From contig NZ_SLWS01000005.1 of assembly GCF_004345645.1 (NCBI RefSeq), positions 62,001 through 126,000 on the forward strand: DNA of 64,000 nucleotides, read 5' to 3'. The notes beneath the pieces were generated by a model, which made no database searches, was not told where the DNA came from, and worked only from the letters and a program-made list of their open reading frames with translations. A program made the translations under genes and the position numbers. Below are positions 37,391 to 46,970 of the stretch, piece by piece; within the stretch, counting starts at the first letter, position 1; each line of letters begins with the position of its first letter. The stretch is from Actinocrispum wychmicini (GTDB lineage: Bacteria > Actinomycetota > Actinomycetes > Mycobacteriales > Pseudonocardiaceae).

Positions 37391-37404
37391 ATAGGTGGTG
37401 GCCG

Positions 37405-38400
37405 GTGCTGACGACGAGACTGCTGGACCTGGGCGACCTCGCCACCATGGGCACGCTCAAGCGCAACATCGCCAAGGTGTGGGCGATGTCCCTGAGCGCC
37501 GACTCGTTGCCCGGCGAGCAGTACACCGACCCGCCCGGCGACATCGGCCTGTTCGGCCCGGACTCGACGATGTGGTACGTCCACGACGACCCGTCCGGCG
37601 TGATCGGTGGCGTGATGGGCCTGATCCTCGGCTCCCTGCACGAACCCACCATGCACGGCACCAACAAGCACTCGGTCTACAAGGACGACCCACTCGGCCG
37701 CCTCGGCCGGACAGTGTCGTTCGTCAACGCCATGACGTTCGCGAGCACGCCCGTGGCCGAGAAGATGGCGCAGACCGTCCGCCGGATGCACAAACACGTG
37801 CACGGCACCATGCCCGATGGCCGCCCGTACGACGCGTCGGCGTCCGAGTACATCATCTGGACCGGGGTGACGCAGGCCTACGGGATCATCAACGCCCACC
37901 TGCGTTACCACCCGCAGCCGGTCTCCCCGGCCGGCGTGGACCGGTACTACGCCGAGTACGCCGTGATCAGCGAGAAGCTCGGGGCCACCGGCGTACCCAA
38001 GACAGCGTCCGAAGTGGACGAATACTTGGCGCGGATGCGGCCACTGCTCACGTATTCCGAGGAGACCGGCGAAGTGGTGCGGTTCTTCACCCACCCCTTC
38101 GGCCGGACCGCGGCCGCGCGCGCCGGCAGCAAGCTGCTGTGCAAGGCCGCGTTCGACCTGTTGCCGCCGTGGGCCGCGCGACTGTACCGGCTGGAGTCGA
38201 ACCCGGTCGACCGGCTGGTGACCCGCCGGTCGATCCGGGTGATGCTGCAGATCCTGCGGGACAGCGTGGGTCCCGCGTTGATCAAGACCCAGGCGGTTCA
38301 GCGCGCTCAGCAGGCGACGGGGGTGCCTCGTCAGGAGTTGGCGCCCGCCTCGACACCGGCCGCGGAGATTCTCAGAACTGGTAGTACAGGAACGGGCTGA
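37405..38400 (+). CDS. Oxygenase MpaB family protein (DUF2236)
   Basis: A 331-residue helical protein of the MpaB/latex-clearing-protein superfamily. Visible family features include GGVMGLILGSLHEPTMHG, the MHKHVHGTMPDGRPYDA block and the YIIWTGVTQAYG helix. The conserved His and Asp residues are the likely haem or metal ligands. Members are oxygenases or peroxidase-like enzymes; the substrate here is unknown. It overlaps the convergent MBOAT gene by 29 bases. Confidence 0.82.
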   Translation: MLTTRLLDLGDLATMGTLKRNIAKVWAMSLSADSLPGEQYTDPPGDIGLFGPDSTMWYVHDDPSGVIGGVMGLILGSLHEPTMHGTNKHSVYKDDPLGRLGRTVSFVNAMTFASTPVAEKMAQTVRRMHKHVHGTMPDGRPYDASASEYIIWTGVTQAYGIINAHLRYHPQPVSPAGVDRYYAEYAVISEKLGATGVPKTASEVDEYLARMRPLLTYSEETGEVVRFFTHPFGRTAAARAGSKLLCKAAFDLLPPWAARLYRLESNPVDRLVTRRSIRVMLQILRDSVGPALIKTQAVQRAQQATGVPRQELAPASTPAAEILRTGSTGTG

Positions 38401-39805
38401 ACGTGCCGGACGCGATCAGAACGGCCGCGTAGACGATCCCCACGGTCATCACACCGATCCGCAGCACGGTCGCCGGGGTGCTGCGGGACGATTCGAGCAG
38501 CGGGCCGGTGACGGGCTGGGCGGGCATGAACAGGATCGCCAACGCCGCCAGCATGATGACCAGCCGCTGGTTGGTCAGCGCGGTCACCACGGTGTCGCTC
38601 AGCCCGTCGAAGTCGGGCAGGAACATGTGGCCGACCATGGCCAACGCGCTGGACAGGTCCGCGGACTTGAAGAACACCCAGCCGATCACGACCAGGAACA
38701 TGGTCAGCGCCCGGCGGGCGATCCGGGCCCGGGTTCCGCTCGGCGCGTCGTCGAGGTGGAAACCGCGTTCGATGATCAGCAACGCGCCGTGGAAAAGGCC
38801 CCACACCAGGAACGTCCAGTTCGCGCCGTGCCAGAAACCGGTCAGCACGAACACGACGCACAGGTTCCGGTACGTCTTCCCGGCGCCGTGGCGGTTGCCG
38901 CCCAGCGGGATGTAGACGTAGTCGCGGAACCAGCGCGACAGTGACATGTGCCAGCGCCGCCAGAACTCGGTGATCGTGACCGACGAGTACGGCCGGGCGA
39001 AGTTCTCCGGCAGGCGGAAGCCCAGCATCCGGCCGAGGCCGATCGCCATGTCGGAGTAGCCGGAGAAGTCGAAGTACAGCTGCAGGGTGTACCCGATGGC
39101 CCCCAACCAGGCCATGGCGAACGTCATCTGGTCCGACGGCGTGGCGAAACACGCGGTCACGAACGGCGACAACGAGTCCGCGATGATCGCCTTCTTGCAC
39201 AGGCCCAGCGCGAACCGGGGGAACCCGGACGCGATGTCGTCCAGCCGGTGGCTGCGCACCTGTGGCAGCTGGTCGGAGATCTCCCGGTAGCGGACGATCG
39301 GCCCGGCGATCAGCTGCGGGAACATGGCGATGTAAGTGATGAACGAGACCGGGTTGCGCAGCGCGTGCCGTTCGCCGCGGTACACGTCCACCACGTACGA
39401 GATGTGGTGGAACGTGTAGAACGAGATCCCGACCGGCAGGATGAGGTGGGTGACCGGGAAGTCGCCGCCGAAGACCTGGGCCAGCGCGTCCAGCTGTTCG
39501 GTCGCGAACCCGGCGTACTTCCAGATGACGAGCAGGCCCAGGTCGACCGAGACGGCCATGATCAGGAGCCGGCGCCGGCCCGCTGCGCGGCGGTCCCACT
39601 GGTCCGGTTCGAGGAACGGTCCGACCGAGTAGTTCACGACCATCGCGACCAGCAGCAGCCACGTGTCCGCGCCGGCCGCGACCGCGTAGAAGAACAGGCT
39701 GGCGACCGCGATGATCCCGTTCCGCCAGGACCGTGGGCACAGCAGGACGGCCGCCAGCACGACCGGCGTGAAGAACCACAGGAACAGCGGGCTGGCGAAA
39801 GACAT
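38372..39805 (-). CDS. MBOAT family O-acyltransferase (AlgI/DltB-like)
   Basis: A 477-residue multipass membrane protein with the MBOAT core YVYIPLGGNRHG and the catalytic His in FWHGANWTFLVWG. AlgI-like proteins pass acyl groups across the membrane for polysaccharide O-acetylation, normally with an AlgJ/DltD-type SGNH partner. No such partner is adjacent, so it may work with a distant gene. ATG at 39805 starts MSFASPLFLWFF. The 118 bp upstream of it show no gene. Confidence 0.92.
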   Translation of the reverse strand: MSFASPLFLWFFTPVVLAAVLLCPRSWRNGIIAVASLFFYAVAAGADTWLLLVAMVVNYSVGPFLEPDQWDRRAAGRRRLLIMAVSVDLGLLVIWKYAGFATEQLDALAQVFGGDFPVTHLILPVGISFYTFHHISYVVDVYRGERHALRNPVSFITYIAMFPQLIAGPIVRYREISDQLPQVRSHRLDDIASGFPRFALGLCKKAIIADSLSPFVTACFATPSDQMTFAMAWLGAIGYTLQLYFDFSGYSDMAIGLGRMLGFRLPENFARPYSSVTITEFWRRWHMSLSRWFRDYVYIPLGGNRHGAGKTYRNLCVVFVLTGFWHGANWTFLVWGLFHGALLIIERGFHLDDAPSGTRARIARRALTMFLVVIGWVFFKSADLSSALAMVGHMFLPDFDGLSDTVVTALTNQRLVIMLAALAILFMPAQPVTGPLLESSRSTPATVLRIGVMTVGIVYAAVLIASGTFSPFLYYQF

Positions 39806-39923
39806 CCGTTACCTCAAATGGACTAGGCCAGCTGACCTTAGCCGACCGGACGCCCGGAAAAGGCGATGTTCAGGTCCGCTGCGGTGTGAGCCAGCCAACC
39901 GCCCCGGAACGCGCGACACGGCG

Positions 39924-40877
39924 TCAGGCCCGGCCGGCTGCCCTTCGGCGGCGGGCCACTTCGGCCAGGACCACGCCGGCCGCGACCGAGGCGTTCAGGG
40001 ATTCCACTCCTGGCGCCATCGGGATCGAGACCGTCTCGTCACAGCGTTCCCGGACCAGGCGGCTCAGGCCGCGGCCTTCGGACCCGACGACGACCACCAG
40101 CGGGCCGGTGGCCAGCTCCAGTTCGTCGACCGTGATCGAGCTGTCCGCGTCCAGGCCGACGACCATCAGGCCGGTGTCCGCCCAGTCCTTGAGGGTGCGG
40201 GTGAGGTTGGTCGCGACCGCCACGGGCACGCGCGCGGCCGTTCCCGCCGACGTCCGCCAGGCCACGGCCGTGATGCTCGCGCTGCGCCGCTGTGGCACGA
40301 CCACGCCGTGGGCCCCGAAGGCCGCTGCCGAGCGGATGACCGCGCCCAGGTTGCGGGGGTCGGTCACGCCGTCCAGGGCGACCAGCAAGGCGTCCTCGCC
40401 CGAGTTCTTCGCCACTTCCAGCAGCTCGTCCGGGTGTGCGTACTCGTACGGCGGGATCTGCAGCGCCAGGCCCTGGTGGGTGGCGTTGTGGGTGAGCCGG
40501 TCGAGCTCCGGGCGGGAGACCTCGAGGACCGAGATGCCCCGGTCGGCGGACAGCTGGACGGCCTCAGCCACCCGGTCGTCGGCGTCGACGCCGAGGGCCA
40601 CGTACAGGGCTGTCGCCGGCACTTCGGCGCGCAGGCACTCGACCACCGGGTTGCGGCCGGCGACCAGCTCGGCCGCGGGCGCGATCTCCCTGCGCTCGGG
40701 CCGGGCCGTGCGGGCGGCCGGCTTGCGGTACGCCTTGTGGTTGGGGCGGTCCTGGGCTTTCGGCGTCGGGCCCTTCCCCTCGAGGCTTTTGCGGCGCTGC
40801 CCGCCGGAGCCGACCACGGCCCCTTTTTTGGTCCCGGGCTTGCGCATCGCGCCCTTACGCCTTGAGTTGCCGGCCAC
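39924..40877 (-). CDS. rlmB: 23S rRNA (guanosine-2'-O-)-methyltransferase RlmB
   Basis: A 317-residue SPOUT methyltransferase. A basic, disordered N-terminal extension of about 70 residues precedes the SpoU substrate-binding domain ([14 protein letters not shown]) and the knot domain with [30 protein letters not shown] and [18 protein letters not shown] motifs. It directly follows cysS with a 1-bp gap, an arrangement conserved in actinobacteria. Confidence 0.94.
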   Translation of the reverse strand: MAGNSRRKGAMRKPGTKKGAVVGSGGQRRKSLEGKGPTPKAQDRPNHKAYRKPAARTARPERREIAPAAELVAGRNPVVECLRAEVPATALYVALGVDADDRVAEAVQLSADRGISVLEVSRPELDRLTHNATHQGLALQIPPYEYAHPDELLEVAKNSGEDALLVALDGVTDPRNLGAVIRSAAAFGAHGVVVPQRRSASITAVAWRTSAGTAARVPVAVATNLTRTLKDWADTGLMVVGLDADSSITVDELELATGPLVVVVGSEGRGLSRLVRERCDETVSIPMAPGVESLNASVAAGVVLAEVARRRRAAGRA

Positions 40878-40878
40878 G

Positions 40879-42270
<1,392 letters not shown>

Positions 42271-42313
42271 GCGAAGATGGTACGGGGCTGATGCCCCGAC
42301 CATCGAATCGGTA

Positions 42314-42979
42314 TTAGAACCCGTTGTCGGCGAGAACCTCCAGCAGTCCAGTCGGCCGCTGGTCGACCGGGAGTGGATCGACGATCGCGACCGCGCAGCC
42401 GATCCGTGCCGCGCCGCCGTCGGCCTCCTTGCTGTCGCCGATCATCAACACGTCCTTGGGCGCGACGCCAATGCGTTCGCACGCGACGCTGAACAGCCGC
42501 GGGTCCGGTTTGATCGCGCCCTCCACGTACGACAGCACGAACTCGTCGACGAACTCCGCCGCGCCCGTGTGGTGGAACACCGGCCGGATGTCCCAGGCGA
42601 TGTTGCTGATCACCGCGACCGGGATCTCCTTGTCGGCCAACGACTTCAGTGCGTCCACAGTGTCCGGGTACGGGAGCCACGCGGCCGCGGTGAGCATCCC
42701 GTCGTAGAGGTACTCGGGATTGCCCACACCGGAGCCGCGCAGCACCTCCGTGTACAGCTGGCGGTGCAGCACCGGGTCGAGGTCACGGCGGTCCCAGTCG
42801 CCGCGCATCCGCTCGGGCAGCCCGCCGGGCTCACCCACCGGCGCGGTCAGCCGCCGCATGACCTCGGCCTGCGCCTCGCCGCCCATCGGCTCGCCGGCCA
42901 GGCTGACCAGCCCGGTCAGGTCGGGCTCCAGTCGGAACAGCGTGCCGGAGAAGTCGAACAGAACCCCAGAGATGCTCAT
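42314..42979 (-). CDS. HAD-superfamily hydrolase with atypical motif I
   Basis: A 221-residue HAD protein. Motif I is DFSGTLF, motif II VISN, and motif [13 protein letters not shown] with MIGDSKEAD. The second Asp of the usual DxD is Ser, which removes the general acid/base of typical phosphatases, so it may be a dehalogenase-like or non-phosphatase member. ATG at 42979 is preferred over upstream readings that enter the divergent promoter. Probably co-transcribed with cysS. Confidence 0.85.
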   Translation of the reverse strand: MSISGVLFDFSGTLFRLEPDLTGLVSLAGEPMGGEAQAEVMRRLTAPVGEPGGLPERMRGDWDRRDLDPVLHRQLYTEVLRGSGVGNPEYLYDGMLTAAAWLPYPDTVDALKSLADKEIPVAVISNIAWDIRPVFHHTGAAEFVDEFVLSYVEGAIKPDPRLFSVACERIGVAPKDVLMIGDSKEADGGAARIGCAVAIVDPLPVDQRPTGLLEVLADNGF

Positions 42980-43149
42980 GCGACCAAGATTACCGACGCC
43001 CCCGAGTCGCCCAGGTTGCCCGGCGGGACGCACATCTCTGTTCGATATCGGACGCAACCGCCCGCCCCGGTCAGACGCCTCTACGGGCATAGCAACCGCA
43101 CCGGAACTGACCGGTCGCGAGAACTCCGTTTTCCGCTGAGGGGATTTCC

Positions 43150-43680
43150 ATGCGTACTCGCACTGTGCTCGGCGCCGCCGTGCTGGGAATGCTGGTGACC
43201 GGTCCGGTCGCCACGGCCGCCGAAGCCCCGTCCATCGCCGTGCGGGACAAGCAGATCCAGGCCGGCCAGGCGGTCGGGGTGGTGGCCGGCTGCGACGCGA
43301 CGAACTTCACCGGCTCCAAGGTCACGTCGCCCGCGCTCGACGCGGACGACCTCGGATCGGCCGACCCGGGCGAGCCGGCGTACACCTCCGCGAAAGTCAA
43401 ACCGGGCACCAAACCGGGGCACTACACCCTGTCGTTCACGTGCGGTGGAAAGACCGTCACCGGCGCGTTCGACGTGGCGGCCGGCAACCCGGGAGCGGCC
43501 GCCGACGGCGACGACCTGCCCGACGCCGCCCAGGCACCGGAGGAGGACGACACCGTCACCGCGGCCCCCGCGCAGCCCAGCGGCCCGAACTACGGCCTGA
43601 TCGCACTGGCCGGCGGGGGTGTGCTCGTCGCGGGCGGGGTCGGGTTCCTGGTGTTCCGGCGAGCCCGTCGGCGGGCGTAG
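43150..43680 (+). CDS. Secreted/cell-surface protein with C-terminal membrane anchor
   Basis: A 176-residue protein with an N-terminal signal peptide (MRTRTVLGAAVLGMLVTG, cleavage near ATAAEA) and a small beta-rich domain with two Cys residues. An acidic, Pro/Ala-rich linker and a C-terminal transmembrane helix ending in RRARRRA follow. No LPxTG sorting motif is visible. Function is unknown; it looks like a wall-spanning surface protein. Confidence 0.75.
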   Translation: MRTRTVLGAAVLGMLVTGPVATAAEAPSIAVRDKQIQAGQAVGVVAGCDATNFTGSKVTSPALDADDLGSADPGEPAYTSAKVKPGTKPGHYTLSFTCGGKTVTGAFDVAAGNPGAAADGDDLPDAAQAPEEDDTVTAAPAQPSGPNYGLIALAGGGVLVAGGVGFLVFRRARRRA

Positions 43681-43777
43681 GTCTCTGTTGGGTCACGAGG
43701 ACAACCTCGTCGGTCCCGCCATGCGACTCCACCTTGGGACTTTGTCTGCCCGAAGGAGTTGCCCGGTCAGGCCGGGG

Positions 43778-43811
43778 CGGGCCGGGCGATCGCAGGGGTT
43801 CGCCCGGCCCG
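43778..43811. terminator. Bidirectional hairpin terminator
   Basis: Twelve-bp perfect arms (43778-43789 and 43800-43811, CGGGCCGGGCGA type) surround a 10-nt loop, between convergent genes. It can end both the surface-protein transcript and the carD-ispD-ispF-PPOX transcript. Confidence 0.8.
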
Positions 43812-43819
43812 GTTCGGTC

Positions 43820-44215
43820 TCAGGCCGCGTTGCCGGAGATCTTCTCCGGGGTGAGCCGGATGATCACCCGCACGTGGTCGGTGCCCACGTCGCCGGTGAA
43901 GTCCTGGCCGCCGTACTTGTGCGACAGGTCGTTGATCAGCTTGAAGCCGTCCACCTCGGTGAACGTGACCGAACCGCGGGCCTCGAAGTAGTTGTACGGG
44001 TTGTCCTGGTCGAACACGGACACGCTGGCGCGCGGGTCGCGGCGCAGGTTGCGCTCCTTGAGCCGGCCGATCACGGTGGAGATGAGCAGGTCGTCGCCGT
44101 CCCTGGCGATCCACACCACGGAGGTCTGCGGGCTGCCGTCGGCGTTGATCGTCGCGAGGGTGGCGAAGTTCCTGCCGTCGACCATCGCCCGGATGGTGTC
44201 GTTGAGAGAAGCCAT
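43820..44215 (-). CDS. PPOX-class F420-dependent oxidoreductase
   Basis: A 131-residue split-barrel flavin/deazaflavin reductase of the Rv1155-like group, with FATLATINADGSPQTSVVW at the N terminus and RDPRASVSVFDQ. Such proteins bind F420 or FMN and reduce varied substrates. It lies 9 bp downstream of ispF, probably in the same operon. ATG at 44215 starts MASLNDTIRAMV. Confidence 0.88.
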   Translation of the reverse strand: MASLNDTIRAMVDGRNFATLATINADGSPQTSVVWIARDGDDLLISTVIGRLKERNLRRDPRASVSVFDQDNPYNYFEARGSVTFTEVDGFKLINDLSHKYGGQDFTGDVGTDHVRVIIRLTPEKISGNAA

Positions 44216-44224
44216 GCCGGCAGC

Positions 44225-44701
44225 CTACGAGCCCAGGGGGATCACCAGGGCACTGGCGATCGCGGCGACACCTTCACCCCGGCCGGTCAGGCCCAGCCCG
44301 TCACTGGTCGTCCCGGACACCGAAACCGGGCCGCCGATGGCCGCCGACAGGGCCTGTTGGGCCTCGGCGCGGCGCTTGCCGATCTTGGGTGCGTTGCAGA
44401 TCACCTGGACTGACGCGTTGCCCAGTTCGAAACCGGCCTCGTTGAGCCGGCGCCGTACCTCTGCGAGCAGTTCCACGCCGTGCGATCCGCGCCAGCGCGG
44501 ATCGCCGGTGCCGAAGACCGCGCCGAGGTCACCGAGGCCGGCAGCGGCGAGGACCGCGTCGCACAGCGCGTGCGCCGCCACGTCCCCGTCCGAGTCGCCG
44601 ACGCAGCCGTCGACGCCATCCCAGCGCAAGCCGGCCAGCCAGCACTCCCGGCCGGGCTCGATCGGATGGACGTCGCAACCGGTGCCTATCCGGGGGATCA
44701 T
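44225..44701 (-). CDS. ispF: 2-C-methyl-D-erythritol 2,4-cyclodiphosphate synthase
   Basis: Cyclises CDP-ME 2-phosphate in the MEP isoprenoid pathway. The 158-residue enzyme has the metal-site motif [20 protein letters not shown] and the C-terminal [17 protein letters not shown] at 44701 overlaps the ispD stop by 4 bases. It looks fully intact, in contrast to its operon partner ispD. Confidence 0.96.
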   Translation of the reverse strand: MIPRIGTGCDVHPIEPGRECWLAGLRWDGVDGCVGDSDGDVAAHALCDAVLAAAGLGDLGAVFGTGDPRWRGSHGVELLAEVRRRLNEAGFELGNASVQVICNAPKIGKRRAEAQQALSAAIGGPVSVSGTTSDGLGLTGRGEGVAAIASALVIPLGS

Positions 44702-45267
44702 GGCGTCACGGTAGCGACGTCGAACGCCGTTCTGATGCGCAGGGCTTGCGGGTGCCCGGGGACCGTGGTCAGCGGGATGCCGAGACCGGCGGGTGACGGG
44801 TCTTCGGCGGCGAGCAACACCTCGACCGGGACACCGAGGGGGGACTGCATGACACGCAGGCCGGAACGGTCCCGAGTGCCGGCGATCCGGCCTTGGGCGT
44901 CGACCCGCTTGACGGTGTCGGTCAGCGGCAGCACCGGGATCACCGCCTTGGCGCCGCGTTCCAGCTCGGCCACCACGGCGCGGATGACCTCCGGCGGGGT
45001 GGCGGCGCGGGTGACCTCGTGCACGAGAGCGAACCGGATGTCTGGCAAGATCCGCGACGCGGTCGCCAGACCGGCCCGCACGTCGCCTACGACGACTGTG
45101 GCCTCGGGCTCTTCTCCGGGCAGAGTGAGCGCGGTCGGAGTACAAAGGAAAACGTGCCGCACGCAGCCTGCGGAAAGCAGGCCACGCACGGCACGCTCGA
45201 TCAATGGCATGCCAAGTACGGACGCGGCCGGGTCGGCCATGGGGACCAGCGCGATGGCACTCTTCAT
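44698..45267 (-). CDS. IspD-like protein, catalytic loop missing
   Basis: A 189-residue homologue of MEP cytidylyltransferase in the conserved carD-ispD-ispF position. Family blocks remain: [41 protein letters not shown] and [11 protein letters not shown]. The CTP-binding segment between VP and LIERAV, normally GSGxR with a later Lys, is shortened to [12 protein letters not shown] with no Arg or Lys. HDAAR has become HEVTR, QTPQ has become QSPL, and the TDD motif is absent. It is also about 40 residues short. Catalysis looks unlikely. ATG at 45267 leaves only 37 bp to carD, so no missing exon-like piece is hidden upstream. Confidence 0.8.
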   Translation of the reverse strand: MKSAIALVPMADPAASVLGMPLIERAVRGLLSAGCVRHVFLCTPTALTLPGEEPEATVVVGDVRAGLATASRILPDIRFALVHEVTRAATPPEVIRAVVAELERGAKAVIPVLPLTDTVKRVDAQGRIAGTRDRSGLRVMQSPLGVPVEVLLAAEDPSPAGLGIPLTTVPGHPQALRIRTAFDVATVTP

Positions 45268-45304
45268 CACGCCAGAGGCCCCGGTTTCCGTACCGCGGTG
45301 TGTG

Positions 45305-45799
45305 TCAGACCGCTGCGGCTGTCGCCAGGACCTCGTCGAGGAGGACTTCCGCCTTGTCCTCGTCGGTGCCCTCGGCCAGAGCCAGTTCACTGACCAGTAT
45401 CTGCCTAGCCTTGGCCAGCATCCGCTTCTCACCCGCGGACAGGCCCCGGTCCTTCTCACGCCGCCAGAGGTCTCGCACCACTTCGGCCACCTTGTTCACA
45501 TCGCCGGAGGCGAGTTTCTCGAGGTTGGCCTTATACCGCCTGGACCAGTTGGTCGGCTCCTCCGTATGAGGAGCGCGCAAAACATCGAAGACCCGGTTGA
45601 GACCCTCTTGGCCCACGACGTCCCGCACGCCTACGATCTCGGCGTTGTCAGCGGGTACGCGAACCGTGAGATCACCTTGCGCGACTTTGAGGACGAGGTA
45701 CTTCTTCTCCTCGCCCTTGATCACGCGGGTCTCAATGGCTTCGATGAGAGCGGCACCGTGGTGCGGGTAGACGACGGTCTCTCCGACCTTGAAAACCAT
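45305..45799 (-). CDS. carD: CarD-family RNA polymerase-binding transcription regulator
   Basis: A 164-residue global regulator that stabilises open promoter complexes, mainly at rRNA and other housekeeping promoters. The N-terminal RNAP-interaction domain ([20 protein letters not shown]) and the C-terminal helical domain with the intercalating Trp in [13 protein letters not shown] are intact. It heads the ispD-ispF-PPOX operon. The 296-bp gap upstream (45800-46095) separates it from the divergent lipoprotein and carries a candidate -10 box TAGAAT on the minus strand at 45827-45832. Confidence 0.96.
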   Translation of the reverse strand: MVFKVGETVVYPHHGAALIEAIETRVIKGEEKKYLVLKVAQGDLTVRVPADNAEIVGVRDVVGQEGLNRVFDVLRAPHTEEPTNWSRRYKANLEKLASGDVNKVAEVVRDLWRREKDRGLSAGEKRMLAKARQILVSELALAEGTDEDKAEVLLDEVLATAAAV

Positions 45800-46095
45800 G
45801 TGTCCTCTGCCCCTTTCGCTAACCCCATTCTAACACGTCCCGCAATCCCCCTCAGTTCGGCATTGACCGGGTAAGCGCAGGTCAGCGCCTCGAGGATGGA
45901 CCGGCTGGGGGTTGACAAACCACGGCGGGGTATGCGTCAAGCAGACAAATGATGATCTTGTCAAGCCCCAACCGGCTCCACAGTGGACGACCTCGCGGCG
46001 GTCCGGCCGAGGCCCCGGACGCAGCGGTGCGGGCCGCCGGATACGCTTCCCGCAGTCGGGCAGGTGACGGATTTCCCCAGGAAGGACCGGCAACC

Positions 46096-46776
46096 GTGGG
46101 TCGAGTACTCAAGCACACCTCCGGACGGCTGCGCATCGCCGCCGTGGTGGGAGCGGCACTGGTTCTCGCGGGCTGCGGCGCCGGCCAGATCGCCCAGACC
46201 GCCGGGATGGAGCCGGCCGTGAACGGCGGCACCGGCCAGGCCGGCACGATCGCCGTGCGCGACGTCCAGCTCGTCTACCCGCCGAGCGGCTACTACAAGG
46301 CGGGCGGCAGCGCGACCCTGCGCGGCGTGATCGTCAACGCCGGCCAGACCGACGACGTACTGGTCCAGGTCACCAGCAAGTGGGGCGACGCGGTGGTCGC
46401 CGGCGACAAGAGCCTGCCCGCCGGCAAGACACTGACCCTGGACGCGTCCGCCACGGCGCCGACCTCGTCCTCGTCGGTCACCACGACCCCGAGCGGATCC
46501 TCGTCGTCCTCCTCGTCGACGTCGCCCACCGGTTCCTCTTCATCGTCCTCGTCATCGAGCTCGGCGTCGTCGTCCTCGGCGGCGACCACCACCACCAGCT
46601 CGGCCGCGCCGAAGATCGGCACGGTGTCCATCGTCCTGACGAACCTGGCCGAGCAGGTCTGGTCCGGCAAGACGATCGAGGTCACCTTCGTCTTCCGCGG
46701 CGGTCAGACCACCGTCGTCGTCCCGATCGCCACCTCCACCCAGCCCCGCGAGGCCCCCGCCTCCGAAGGTCCCTGA
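46096..46776 (+). CDS. LpqE-like lipoprotein with poly-Ser insertion
   Basis: A 226-residue lipoprotein: signal peptide, lipobox LAGC, then a beta-sandwich that continues after an interruption. The C-terminal VSIVLTNLAEQVWSGKTIEV and TVVVPI resemble the last strands of PCuAC-type copper chaperone domains, but the Met/His copper ligands are not evident. A Ser/Thr-rich, about 50-residue stretch (46459-46605) splits the domain. Position between carD and radA matches lpqE (Rv3584). GTG at 46096 begins the signal peptide. Confidence 0.82.
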   Translation: MGRVLKHTSGRLRIAAVVGAALVLAGCGAGQIAQTAGMEPAVNGGTGQAGTIAVRDVQLVYPPSGYYKAGGSATLRGVIVNAGQTDDVLVQVTSKWGDAVVAGDKSLPAGKTLTLDASATAPTSSSSVTTTPSGSSSSSSSTSPTGSSSSSSSSSSASSSSAATTTTSSAAPKIGTVSIVLTNLAEQVWSGKTIEVTFVFRGGQTTVVVPIATSTQPREAPASEGP

Positions 46777-46780
46777 TTCG

Positions 46781-46942
46781 GCTTGGCCGCGCCGATCATT
46801 TACGCCACGCAACACGCCCGACATCGCCCCAGCTAAGGCGGTGGCCAGCCCCGAGCGGAGATGTCGGTCGCGTGGGGCGGGGTGGAAATGGTCGGCTGAA
46901 GGCGGCCAAGCCCGTCCGAGCGGAGCGAGGACAGTTCAACAC
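46781..46942. repeat. Dispersed palindromic repeat, copy C
   Basis: This starts 5 bp after the lipoprotein stop and ends 28 bp before radA. It has the same orientation as copy A and is somewhat more diverged. Conserved blocks are GCTTGGCCGCGCC, CACGCCCGACATCGCCCC, AGATGTCGGTCGCGTGG, GGCGGCCAAG and GTCCGAGCGGAGCGAGGAC. It could act as the terminator between the two genes. Confidence 0.8.
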
Positions 46943-46970
46943 TGTCGGGGGTGGCCGGTAGGTTCCGCCC

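Noticed and set aside
45912-45962. TTGACA-type promoter and direct GTCAAGC repeats between carD and the lipoprotein
   Set aside because: TTGACA lacks a -10 box at 16-18 bp spacing, and two 7-mers are not enough to call an operator.
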